The notes under the pieces are model-generated. The model was not told the DNA's origin. It did not search any database and saw nothing but the letters and a program-made list of their open reading frames with translations. From contig NZ_JASCRR010000002.1 in assembly GCF_030010215.1 (NCBI RefSeq), positions 186,001 to 250,000 on the forward strand: a DNA stretch of 64,000 bases, in the 5' to 3' direction. The DNA is from Tianweitania sp. UT-5YL-CI-8. GTDB taxonomy: Bacteria; Pseudomonadota; Alphaproteobacteria; Rhizobiales; Rhizobiaceae. The translations under genes were made by a program, and so were the position numbers. Position 1 is the stretch's first letter. Each line of letters starts with the position of its first letter. Below are positions 37,309 to 45,614 of this stretch, piece after piece.

Positions 37309-39935
37309 TCCGGCCCCATCGCCTCTTCGATCAGATCAGCCGCTTCGGACAGCAGCGCGTCGTTTGCCTCGCCATTGACCGACTCGCGGCCGATTTCCAT
37401 CATCACCGGCACGGCCAGGGGCGAGATGTGTTCGAGCGCCTTATGCATGATTCGACCGCGAATGCGCGAGAGCATCTCGGCCAGTCTCCTGACATCGAGC
37501 AGGCCCGAGGCGGCATCCGCCCGCGTCGCCCGTAGCAGGATGTGGTCGGGCTCATGGCTGCGGAGTACGTCGTAAATGAGGTCGGCGGAGACCGTCACCT
37601 GGCGGCCGCTTTTCTCCTGGCCGGGATAGCGCTTTTCGATCAGCCCGGAGATAACCGCGCAGTTGCGGAAGGTGCGCTTGAGCAGCCAGCTGTCGTTGAG
37701 CCAGGCTTCGAGATCGTCGCCCAGCATATCTTCGTCGAACAGGTCGTCGAGCGAAGGCTTCTTCGCCTTGAACATCGCGCCCATGTCGCCCAGCGACCAG
37801 ATGGCGAGCGAATAGTCGGTCGCCACGAAGCCGAGCGGACGGGCGCCTGCCCGCTCCAGCCGGCGTGTCAGCAGCATGCCGAGCGTCTGATGCGCCAGCC
37901 GCCCCTCGAACGGATAGGCCACCATGTAGAAGCGGCTGCCGCGCGGAAAGGTCTCGACCAGAAGCTGGTCTCTGGGCGGCAGCACGGACTTCTCCTGCTG
38001 GATGCGCAGCCAGTCCGACACCTGGTCGGGCAGCGAGGACCAGCGCGACGGATCGGCGAGCATGCCGCGCACCTGTTCGGCGAGATAGGTCGACAGCGGG
38101 AACTTGCCCCCCGCATAGGAGGGTACCAGAACGTTGCTGCTGTTGCCGTTGGAGACATAGCATTCGTTCTCGCGAATGCCTTCGAAGCGCAGCACCTTGC
38201 CGGCGAAGATGAACATGTCGCCCTGGGTAAGCGTTTCGACAAAATGCTCCTCGATCTTGCCGAGAGGCGCGCCGCCGCGCATCGCGCCGCCCTTGGCGCG
38301 GGTGTAGCGCACGTTCAGCGCCGGCGCTTCGACGATGGTGCCGACATTGAGACGGTATTGCTGGGCGACGCGCGGATGGGTGACGCGCCACTTGCCCTCC
38401 TTGGTCAGCTTGATGCGGGCATAGCGCTCATAGGTGCGCAGCGCGTAGCCGCCGGTGGCGACGAAGGCTATGACCCGGTCGAAGCTGTCGCGGTCGAGCG
38501 CGGCATAGGGCGCGGCCGAGCGGATTTCATCGTACAGTTCGTCAGCATCGAAAGGCGCGCCGCAGGCACAGCCCAGAACATGCTGGGCGAGCACGTCGAG
38601 CGCGCCTTCGATAAGAGGCGGCGTATCCTGGGCGCCGACATAATTGGCCTCCAGCGCTGCCCGGCACTCCAGCACTTCGAACCGGTTGGCCGGCACGAGA
38701 ATGGCGCGGCTGGGCTCGTCCATGCGGTGATTGGCGCGGCCGATGCGCTGCGCAAGCCGGCTTGCGCCCTTGGGCGCGCCGACATGGACGACGAGATCGA
38801 CATCGCCCCAGTCGATGCCGAGATCGAGCGTCGAGGTGGCGACCACGGCGCGCAAGACATTGTCCGCCATGGCCTTCTCGACCCGTCGACGCTGGCCGAC
38901 GTCGAGCGACCCGTGGTGCAGCGCTATCGGCAGCGTGTCCTCGTTGATCCGCCACAGCTCCTGGAACAGCAGCTCCGCCTGGCTGCGGGTGTTGACGAAC
39001 AGCAGCGTTGTCTTGTGCTTCTTGATAGCCTCGTAGACGTCCCCGATGGCATAGCGTGCCGAATGCCCGGCCCAGGGCACCCTTTCCTCGCTGTCCAGAA
39101 TGGTGATGTCGGGCTTCGCACCGCCCTCGACCGTGATCAGCTCGGACATTTCTCCGGTTGGATTCTGCGACACCAGCCATCGCCGGAGTTCATCGGGCTG
39201 GGCGACGGTGGCCGACAGGCCGATCGATTGCAGGTCAGGCACATAGTGGCGCAGCCGGGCCAGCCCGAGCGACAGGAGGTGCCCGCGCTTGGAGGTGACC
39301 AGCGAGTGCAGCTCGTCCAGGACGACATAGCGCAGATCCTCGAAGAACCGCCTGGCGTCCGACGAGGCGATCAGCAGCGCCAGTTGTTCGGGCGTCGTCA
39401 GCAGGATATCGGGCGGCACCAGCTTCTGGCGCTGCCGCTTATGGGTCGGCGTATCGCCGGTGCGCGTCTCGATGCTGATCGGCAGGCCCATATCTTCCAC
39501 CGGACGGCCGAGATTGCGCTCGATATCGACCGCAAGCGCCTTGAGCGGCGAAATGTAGAGCGTGTGAATGCCGCGATGCGCCTCGCCCGGCCTGCGTTTG
39601 GGACGTGTCGCGAGGTCGGCCAGGCTGGGGAGAAACCCCGCGAGGGTCTTGCCGGCGCCTGTCGGCGCAATGAGCAGGACCGACTTGCCCGCCTGAGCCC
39701 GGCTCAAAAGCTCCAGCTGATGCGCGCGCGGCGCCCAGCCGCGTTCGGCGAACCATTTGACGAACGGTTCGGGCAAAACAGCGGACGCGCCTTCGGGCGG
39801 GGGTGGGCTTTGACGGGTCAAGCCATTAGAACTAAAGCAGAACACCGGCTTCGCCAAGCGGGAAAAACGTCGCGACCGAACGCCACGTGTTTTCTGCAAA
39901 GCAAAATTTAACCATATTTGGCCATCCTTTCTCAA
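37305..39935 (-). CDS. Ligase-associated DNA damage response DEXH helicase (Lhr-like)
   Basis: An 876-residue superfamily 2 helicase of the Lhr type. Motifs in order: APTGAGKTLAG (Walker A), VVLDELHSL (DEXH), LSATVAQ, LLFVNTRSQAELLF, ALHHGSLD and VVATSTLDLGIDWGDVD, and QRIGRANHR. A C-terminal winged-helix and beta domain follows. It pairs with PdeM here and with the exonuclease and ligase at 44.6-47.2 kb. The true start is uncertain: the family usually begins near LPEPFVKWFAERGWAPR, so roughly 45 upstream codons may not be translated, and TTG at 39821 is a possible start. Unwinds DNA 3'-5'. Confidence 0.9.
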   Translation of the reverse strand: MRKDGQIWLNFALQKTRGVRSRRFSRLAKPVFCFSSNGLTRQSPPPPEGASAVLPEPFVKWFAERGWAPRAHQLELLSRAQAGKSVLLIAPTGAGKTLAGFLPSLADLATRPKRRPGEAHRGIHTLYISPLKALAVDIERNLGRPVEDMGLPISIETRTGDTPTHKRQRQKLVPPDILLTTPEQLALLIASSDARRFFEDLRYVVLDELHSLVTSKRGHLLSLGLARLRHYVPDLQSIGLSATVAQPDELRRWLVSQNPTGEMSELITVEGGAKPDITILDSEERVPWAGHSARYAIGDVYEAIKKHKTTLLFVNTRSQAELLFQELWRINEDTLPIALHHGSLDVGQRRRVEKAMADNVLRAVVATSTLDLGIDWGDVDLVVHVGAPKGASRLAQRIGRANHRMDEPSRAILVPANRFEVLECRAALEANYVGAQDTPPLIEGALDVLAQHVLGCACGAPFDADELYDEIRSAAPYAALDRDSFDRVIAFVATGGYALRTYERYARIKLTKEGKWRVTHPRVAQQYRLNVGTIVEAPALNVRYTRAKGGAMRGGAPLGKIEEHFVETLTQGDMFIFAGKVLRFEGIRENECYVSNGNSSNVLVPSYAGGKFPLSTYLAEQVRGMLADPSRWSSLPDQVSDWLRIQQEKSVLPPRDQLLVETFPRGSRFYMVAYPFEGRLAHQTLGMLLTRRLERAGARPLGFVATDYSLAIWSLGDMGAMFKAKKPSLDDLFDEDMLGDDLEAWLNDSWLLKRTFRNCAVISGLIEKRYPGQEKSGRQVTVSADLIYDVLRSHEPDHILLRATRADAASGLLDVRRLAEMLSRIRGRIMHKALEHISPLAVPVMMEIGRESVNGEANDALLSEAADLIEEAMGPE

Positions 39936-40031
39936 TCAGTCGCTCGAGATGGGGACAATCCAGAAATCACGCGAATACGGTCGATCACTGAATTTGGACC
40001 GCTGCGGGATGACCGGCTTGCTACGTGTGTG

Positions 40032-41357
40032 ATGAGTACAATGGTTCGTTCACAGTCTTTTGGGCGCCTGTTCCGCCCCTTGCTCATCACCGTCTTCGGC
40101 ACGGCTTTTGCCGGCATGGCGGCCTGGTCGATGGCAGGTATGGTCGCGACAAACAGTTCAGCCGCCTTCGGGTCCAGCCAGTTCTTGCCCGAGCCGAACC
40201 TGTATCCGGCAAAGATCGCGCAGATCAGGCCGACCGGAACCCGTGCCACTGCGGGCAAGGCGGAACGGCTGCCGGCTCCGGTCGCAAAACCCGTCCTGGC
40301 CGCACGAACTGAACCTCTTTCGCAAAAATCCGACCGCCATATTCCGTTGAAGACGGCCAGTGCCGTCGGCGTTACGCGTTTCGACACCCTGGCAAAGCAG
40401 GCGGGGCTTACGCCGCAGAAACTTGCAGGCCTGTTCGCACGGTCGGATTCGGCAAAGCCGCAAAACCTAGCCGCGGCCGCTGTCGTGCCCATCCCGAACC
40501 GCTTCGCAGGCCAGCCCGTGGCCCCAGCCGAACAGGCGCCCACCGTCCTGGCCTATGCGTCTGCCACCCCGGGGGGACCCGCCGGTGCCGCCTTGTCCAC
40601 CTTGCTGGCGCCGTCGGAAGACGATCTCGCCGCATCGCAGGAACCCGATATCGGCCTGGATGAAAGCAGCGCGTCGCTTCCGGTCTATGAAGACACTCCA
40701 CCGGCAGGTCCCCTGCCCGTGCTTCGCCCGCGCGCCGAGCCAGCAAATCCGGCTGCCGCACCGCAGGCGGAAACCCCTGAGGTCCGCCAGGCTGAAAAGC
40801 CAGAGCAGCCGAAGCCTGTCGAGCGCCAGCCGGTGAAGCCCAAAGTGCTGACCTATGCCAAGCCGAGCGATCCGACGGAGAAGAAGGCCGGCGGCGGGTT
40901 CGGGCGCGCGCTGCAGAATCTGTTCGGCGGCGGAGCCCGCGCCGGCAACGGCGTGGCCGTCTACGATATCAGCGCGGCGAAGGTCTACATGCCTGATGGC
41001 AGCGTGCTCGAGGCCCATTCGGGCATCGGCAATATGGCCGACAACCCGAAATATGCCCATGTGAAGATGAACGGTCCGACACCGCCGCACACCTATAATC
41101 TCAGGATGCGGGAGAGCCGCTTCCACGGCGTCGAGGCAATCCGCATGCTGCCCGTCGACGGCAGGAACAAGTTCGGCCGCGACGGCTTCCTGACCCACAG
41201 CTATCTGCTGCGCGGCGGACGCGCGGAATCGCACGGCTGCGTCGCGTTCAAGGACTACAAGCGCTTCCTCACCGCCTTCAAGCAGGGCAAGGTCAAGCAG
41301 ATCATCGTCGTGCCGAGCGGCGGGCGGGAAAGCTTCCGCGTCGCATCGAACGGTTGA
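40032..41357 (+). CDS. DUF2778 protein, L,D-transpeptidase-like (Tlde1-related)
   Basis: A 441-residue protein with an N-terminal membrane or signal helix (LLITVFGTAFAGMAAWSMAG), a long Pro/Ala/Glu-rich linker (residues 90-300), and a C-terminal DUF2778 domain: AVYDISAAKVYMPDGSVLEA, THSYLLRGGRAESHGCVAF (catalytic His401-Gly-Cys403) and KQIIVVP. The fold is that of L,D-transpeptidases; related Tlde1 effectors act on peptidoglycan of rival cells. In rhizobia such proteins are common and may act on their own cell wall. No type VI genes are nearby. The start at 40032 is chosen at the hydrophobic N-terminus; ATG 40041 is possible. Confidence 0.84.
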   Translation: MSTMVRSQSFGRLFRPLLITVFGTAFAGMAAWSMAGMVATNSSAAFGSSQFLPEPNLYPAKIAQIRPTGTRATAGKAERLPAPVAKPVLAARTEPLSQKSDRHIPLKTASAVGVTRFDTLAKQAGLTPQKLAGLFARSDSAKPQNLAAAAVVPIPNRFAGQPVAPAEQAPTVLAYASATPGGPAGAALSTLLAPSEDDLAASQEPDIGLDESSASLPVYEDTPPAGPLPVLRPRAEPANPAAAPQAETPEVRQAEKPEQPKPVERQPVKPKVLTYAKPSDPTEKKAGGGFGRALQNLFGGGARAGNGVAVYDISAAKVYMPDGSVLEAHSGIGNMADNPKYAHVKMNGPTPPHTYNLRMRESRFHGVEAIRMLPVDGRNKFGRDGFLTHSYLLRGGRAESHGCVAFKDYKRFLTAFKQGKVKQIIVVPSGGRESFRVASNG

Positions 41358-41376
41358 GCCGACAACAGCGCAGGGC

Positions 41377-41559
41377 ATGGCGATGAGCGACGCTACCGAT
41401 CTCGAAAGCCGCGTCGTCGACCTCGAACGCATGGTCACTGAGCTCCGGCAAACCGTTTCCCGGCTCGAAGCCAAGCTCGGGAGTGCGGAGCCGGACGCAA
41501 AACCGTCACTGCGCTCGCGCGGCATGCTCGGCAGCCCGCAGACGACGAAACGGACTTAG
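41377..41559 (+). CDS. Short coiled-coil protein, SlyX-like
   Basis: A 60-residue ORF with a clear heptad pattern (LESRVVDLERMVTELRQTVS, RLEAKLGS), resembling SlyX-type short proteins. AGGG precedes the double ATG (41377/41383). It begins 20 bases after the DUF2778 gene stop, so co-translation is plausible. No function known. Confidence 0.5.
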   Translation: MAMSDATDLESRVVDLERMVTELRQTVSRLEAKLGSAEPDAKPSLRSRGMLGSPQTTKRT

Positions 41560-41567
41560 CCGGGGAG

Positions 41568-42140
41568 CTACTCTTCCAGCCCTAGATGACACTTCATGCT
41601 TTCGAGAAGCTCGGCGGATAGATTTTCATCATCCACCGCGCGTGCGAGCATCAAAGCGCCCGTCATCGCCGAAAAAGCGGCAAGCGCCTTTTGCCGCCGT
41701 TCAGCCTCATCCTTTGCCACGATCGTTTGTGCCAGCACGTCGACAAGAGCTTTCACGCCGTCCGTGTAAATCTTGCGCACTGGGCCGGTCTGCCGCGCCG
41801 CATCGCAGCCAAGCGCAGCGGCCGGGCATCCCTTGGCAGGTGCGGTGCGATGCTCTTGCGCAAGATAAGGGCGAACGACCGCTTCAAAGGATGCGTTTGG
41901 AGCGCGCTCCGCCCGTCGACCCCATCGCTCGACAGCTTTGTCGAAAGCATCGGCCATGGCCTCGGCGGCTAGTTGATCTTTGGAGGCAAACTGACGGTAA
42001 AAGCCGCCGTGAGTCATCCCGGCGCTTTTCATCAGGTCGGCCACGCCGATGCCGTCAAAGCCTTTTTCGCGAAACAGCGCGGAGGCGACTTCAACCACCC
42101 GCTCGCGGTTCGTGGCGGCCTGCTTGTTCGATACTCTCAT
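41568..42140 (-). CDS. TetR/AcrR family repressor
   Basis: A 190-residue TetR family protein: helix-turn-helix ERVVEVASALFREKGFDGIG, then VADLMKSAGMTHGGFYRQFA, with an all-helical ligand-binding part after it. GGAGA lies just upstream of the ATG at 42140. It is divergent from the MFS transporter, with a 92-base shared region that carries inverted TATATGATG arms, so it probably controls that transporter and itself. Ligand unknown. Confidence 0.9.
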   Translation of the reverse strand: MRVSNKQAATNRERVVEVASALFREKGFDGIGVADLMKSAGMTHGGFYRQFASKDQLAAEAMADAFDKAVERWGRRAERAPNASFEAVVRPYLAQEHRTAPAKGCPAAALGCDAARQTGPVRKIYTDGVKALVDVLAQTIVAKDEAERRQKALAAFSAMTGALMLARAVDDENLSAELLESMKCHLGLEE

Positions 42141-42169
42141 TGCGGCTCTCCATCATACGCTTGACAACT

Positions 42170-42215
42170 TATATGATGTTCGTCATCTATTAGCAACGAT
42201 TACGATCATCATATA
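42170..42215. promoter_or_regulatory. Putative TetR operator between divergent TetR and MFS genes
   Basis: TATATGATG (42170-42178) and CATCATATA (42207-42215) form a perfect 9-base inverted repeat centred at about 42192. A shorter ATGATG/CATC pair lies just inside the left arm. This position between the two starts fits a TetR-type operator. Confidence 0.6.
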
Positions 42216-42232
42216 AAAATAGAGAGCCCAGC

Positions 42233-43543
42233 ATGCTTTCCAACCGTCTCGCTGCGGCCCTCGCAGCACGCAACATCCATTATGGTTGGGTCGTCGCTAC
42301 CGTCACTTTTCTGACCATGCTGGTCACCGCCGGCGCGGTCGGTTCGCCGGGTGTGATGATCGTTCCGCTGCAAAAGGAGTTCGGCTGGTCGACAGAACAG
42401 ATCTCGACCGCCTTGGCGATACGGTTGGTCCTGTTCGGGCTGATGGGCCCTTTTGCCGCCGCCTTCATGAACCGCTTTGGCCTACGCCCCGTCACCTTCG
42501 CGGCTCTGACGCTAATCCTGACCGGCATGGGTTTGTCCTTGGCGATGACGGAGCTCTGGCAACTCGTTTTGCTCTGGGGCGTGGTGGTCGGCATCGGCAC
42601 CGGATTGACGGCGATGGTGCTGGGCGCCACGGTTGCGACGCGGTGGTTCACAAAGCGACGCGGGCTCGTCGTCGGCCTGTTGACTGCCAGCACGGCAACT
42701 GGGCAACTTGTCTTCCTGCCGCTTCTGGCAAATCTCACAGCTAATTTCGGCTGGCGGACAGCCCTGGGAACTGTGCTTTCGGTTACGGTCGCAGTGCTGG
42801 TACTCGTGCTTCTCCTGATGCTGGACCGGCCTGCCGATCTGGGGCTGGCGCCCTATGGTGATGAGCGCGGCATCCAACCAAGGCCGCCGACGCAAAGCTT
42901 CAAGGCGATGCTTGCCTCGCCCTTCGTCGCGCTTCGCGATGCCGCCCGGAGCCGGACCTTCTGGGTGCTGTTCGGTACCTTCTTCATCTGCGGTGCGAGC
43001 ACCAATGGGCTCATTCAAACGCACTTCATTGCGCTGTGCGGCGATTACGGGATTGCAGCGGTCACCGCCGCCGGCGTGCTCGCCATTATCGGCCTCTTTG
43101 ATTTCGCCGGCACGGTCGGGTCGGGATGGTTGTCCGACCGGTTCGATAATCGCTGGCTATTGTTCTGGTATTATGGGCTACGGGGGTTGTCGCTGGCCAT
43201 CCTGCCGTTCACGGATTTCGGTTTTTATGGATTGGGCCTGTTCGCCGTTTTCTATGGTCTCGATTGGGTCGCGACCGTACCGCCCACGGTCAAGCTGACC
43301 GCCGCGCGCTTTGGAGCTGAGCGCGCCAATCTGGTCTTCGGCTGGGTGTTCGCCGGCCACCAACTCGGCGCCGCTTCTGCCGCATATGGCGCGGGCTTCA
43401 CGCGGACGGAGTATTCGACTTACCTGCCGGCATTCTTCGTCGCCGGAGCTTTATGTCTCATCGCCGCAGGCCTCGTTCTGACCCTCGACCGCCGAACCGA
43501 AGGCGCAAGCGGAACGCCGGCGCTTGCGGCAAGAGGCGCTTAG
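42233..43543 (+). CDS. MFS transporter
   Basis: A 436-residue major facilitator with twelve predicted helices. Motifs include NIHYGWVVATVTFLTMLVTA, the loop RFGLRPVTF of MFS motif A and WLSDRFDNRWLLF in the second half, a layout close to monocarboxylate and oxalate/formate-type carriers. Likely an exporter or anion carrier under TetR control. The ATG at 42233 has a weak AGAGAG upstream. Substrate unknown. Confidence 0.88.
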   Translation: MLSNRLAAALAARNIHYGWVVATVTFLTMLVTAGAVGSPGVMIVPLQKEFGWSTEQISTALAIRLVLFGLMGPFAAAFMNRFGLRPVTFAALTLILTGMGLSLAMTELWQLVLLWGVVVGIGTGLTAMVLGATVATRWFTKRRGLVVGLLTASTATGQLVFLPLLANLTANFGWRTALGTVLSVTVAVLVLVLLLMLDRPADLGLAPYGDERGIQPRPPTQSFKAMLASPFVALRDAARSRTFWVLFGTFFICGASTNGLIQTHFIALCGDYGIAAVTAAGVLAIIGLFDFAGTVGSGWLSDRFDNRWLLFWYYGLRGLSLAILPFTDFGFYGLGLFAVFYGLDWVATVPPTVKLTAARFGAERANLVFGWVFAGHQLGAASAAYGAGFTRTEYSTYLPAFFVAGALCLIAAGLVLTLDRRTEGASGTPALAARGA

Positions 43544-43549
43544 TCGAAG

Positions 43550-44464
43550 CTATCGCTTTTCCGCCACGACGATCAGCCCGGTGACCGGCTCGCCGCGATC
43601 CTGGCGGATCGTCGCCTCGGTGAACGACCGCAGCGAAAAGCCGTTTTCCGATAGCAGCCGATGGATATAGGCCGGGCCATGCGCATAGCGGCGCGAGAGT
43701 TGCAGCGCGTAGTCGCCCTCGACAGCCAGTTTCTCGACCGAAAAGGCGAACAGACCGGCCGGCGCAACGCTCTCGGCAATCACGGCAACGATCCTGTCGA
43801 GCGCGCCGAGATACATGAACACATCCGCAGCGGTTATCAGATCGGCCTTTTCCCCAGGCGCTTCTAAGGTCTGCAGATCGGCCTTTTCCAGCCTGTCATA
43901 GACGTTTTTTTCGCACGCCTTGCGCAGCATCTCGGCCGAGATGTCGTAGCCATCCAGCCGATCCACGACAGGCCGCAGCCGCTCGCCCATCAGACCCGTT
44001 CCGCAGCCAAGATCGACGGCATGCGCGAAACGCCTCTGGTCGGCGGCGCGAATAGCATCGAACAAGAGTTCCGGCACGCGGTAGTCCAGCGTTTCGACCA
44101 AAGCGTGGTCGAATTTTCCCGCATATTGGTCAAACAAGGTCTCGACGAAGGCGCTGGGCGGCGCTTCAGGGCCGGGAGTTGCCCCAGCCAGCGCCAGCTT
44201 GAGCGCAGCACCCGCATGGTCCGCCGGATCGAGCCTTTGCGCCATGCGCCAAGCTTCCGTCGCTTGCTTAAGCGCGCCGGCGGCTTCCTGGAATTCGCCG
44301 AGCCGGAACCAGCCCATCGCCCAGTCGGGCGCGATTTCCAGCGCCCCAAGCATCAGTTCGGCGGCAGCCGCATGATCTTCGGATGCAAACAGCATTTCGG
44401 CATAGTCCGCGCGCCGGTCGGCAAGCAGGTCACCGGACGATGTCTCAAACGGTTTGCCTGCCAT
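43550..44464 (-). CDS. TPR-containing SAM-dependent methyltransferase
   Basis: A 304-residue protein. Residues 10-90 have TPR-like helices (ADYAEMLFASEDHAAAAELM, MGWFRLGEFQEAAGALKQA), then a class I methyltransferase with AHAVDLGCGTGLMGERLRP (SAM loop), DGYDISAEMLRKA and LITAADVFMYLG. The substrate is not evident. The ATG at 44464 starts at the TPR part; the longer frame adds 75 codons that overlap the upstream region of the divergent exonuclease gene. Between the two halves of the DNA-repair set, it has no clear link to them. Confidence 0.85.
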   Translation of the reverse strand: MAGKPFETSSGDLLADRRADYAEMLFASEDHAAAAELMLGALEIAPDWAMGWFRLGEFQEAAGALKQATEAWRMAQRLDPADHAGAALKLALAGATPGPEAPPSAFVETLFDQYAGKFDHALVETLDYRVPELLFDAIRAADQRRFAHAVDLGCGTGLMGERLRPVVDRLDGYDISAEMLRKACEKNVYDRLEKADLQTLEAPGEKADLITAADVFMYLGALDRIVAVIAESVAPAGLFAFSVEKLAVEGDYALQLSRRYAHGPAYIHRLLSENGFSLRSFTEATIRQDRGEPVTGLIVVAEKR

Positions 44465-44566
44465 GGGGCGCTCGCGGTGCGAAGGAAGATGGCGGGCTAT
44501 AGGCGGAGTCAGGAGTGCAGCGCAAGGCATCTTCCCCAAGCCGCGCAGAAACCTATCTAGAGGATC

Positions 44567-45577
44567 ATGCGCGCCCGCGACCTGCTTCATCCCCGCCCCG
44601 AAGGCCTCTATTGCCCGCCCGGCGATTTCTACATCGATCCGGTGCGGCCCGTCGGGCGCGCTTTGATCACCCATGGCCATTCCGACCATGCCCGCTCAGG
44701 GCATGCCCATGTGCTGGCTACGCGACAGACCCTCGATATCATGGCGCTGCGTTATGGCGAGGATTTCGCTGGTACGACGCAGACGGCCGTGATCGGCGAA
44801 ATCATCGACATCGGCGGTGTGAAGGTCAGCTTCCACCCGGCGGGCCATGTGCTGGGTTCGGCACAGATCGCCGTCGAGCATGGCGGCGTGCGCATCGTCG
44901 CCTCTGGCGACTACAAGCGCCGGGCCGATCCCACCTGCGCCGCGTTTGAGACCATACGATGCGACGTCTTCATCACCGAAGCCACCTTCGGCCTGCCGGT
45001 GTTCCGGCATCCCGATGCGGGCCACGAGGTCGAGAAACTGATGAAGTCAGCCCAGCAGTTTCCCGAGCGCGCGCATCTCGTCGGCGCTTATGCGCTGGGC
45101 AAGGCGCAGCGGGTGATGCGGCTTCTGCGCGACAATGGCTATGACCGGCCGATCTATATCCACGGCGCGCTGGTCAAGCTCAGCGACTACTACCAGAACC
45201 AGGGTATCGCGCTGGGCGAGCTTCTGCCCGCTACCGTCGACCGCAGCGGCAAGGAGAACTTCGCCGGGGCCATCGTCGTCGGCCCGCCATCCGCCTTCGC
45301 CGACCGCTGGGCGCGGCGCTTTCCCGACCCGGTCTCGGCCTTCGCCTCGGGCTGGATGCGCATCCGCCAGCGCGCCAAGCAGCGCGGCGTGGAGCTGCCG
45401 CTGATCATTTCCGACCATTCCGACTGGGACGAGTTGACCGAGACCATCACCGAGACCGGGGCGTCGGAGGTCTGGGTCACGCATGGCCGCGAGGAAGCGC
45501 TGGTGCGTTGGTGCGAGTTGCAAGGCATCGCCGCGCGGCCGCTGCATCTCGTCGGCTATGAGGATGAGGGGGATTGA
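44567..45577 (+). CDS. Ligase-associated DNA exonuclease (MBL fold)
   Basis: A 336-residue MBL-fold nuclease of the beta-CASP-like group, with ALITHGHSDHARSGH (His36, His38, Asp40, His41), a middle part with GAYALGKAQRVMRLL, and C-terminal SDHSDWDELTETI and VTHGREEALVRW. It is the exonuclease of the ligase-associated DNA damage response set. The ligase gene begins 38 bases after its stop, so the two form one operon. It should trim DNA ends before ligation. Confidence 0.9.
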   Translation: MRARDLLHPRPEGLYCPPGDFYIDPVRPVGRALITHGHSDHARSGHAHVLATRQTLDIMALRYGEDFAGTTQTAVIGEIIDIGGVKVSFHPAGHVLGSAQIAVEHGGVRIVASGDYKRRADPTCAAFETIRCDVFITEATFGLPVFRHPDAGHEVEKLMKSAQQFPERAHLVGAYALGKAQRVMRLLRDNGYDRPIYIHGALVKLSDYYQNQGIALGELLPATVDRSGKENFAGAIVVGPPSAFADRWARRFPDPVSAFASGWMRIRQRAKQRGVELPLIISDHSDWDELTETITETGASEVWVTHGREEALVRWCELQGIAARPLHLVGYEDEGD

Positions 45578-45614
45578 TTATGCTTTTGATCGACAATACC
45601 ACCCGCTGGCCATC

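Noticed and set aside
37542-39911. Long plus-strand open frame opposite the DEXH helicase
   Set aside because: A shadow of the helicase gene, with no recognisable domain.
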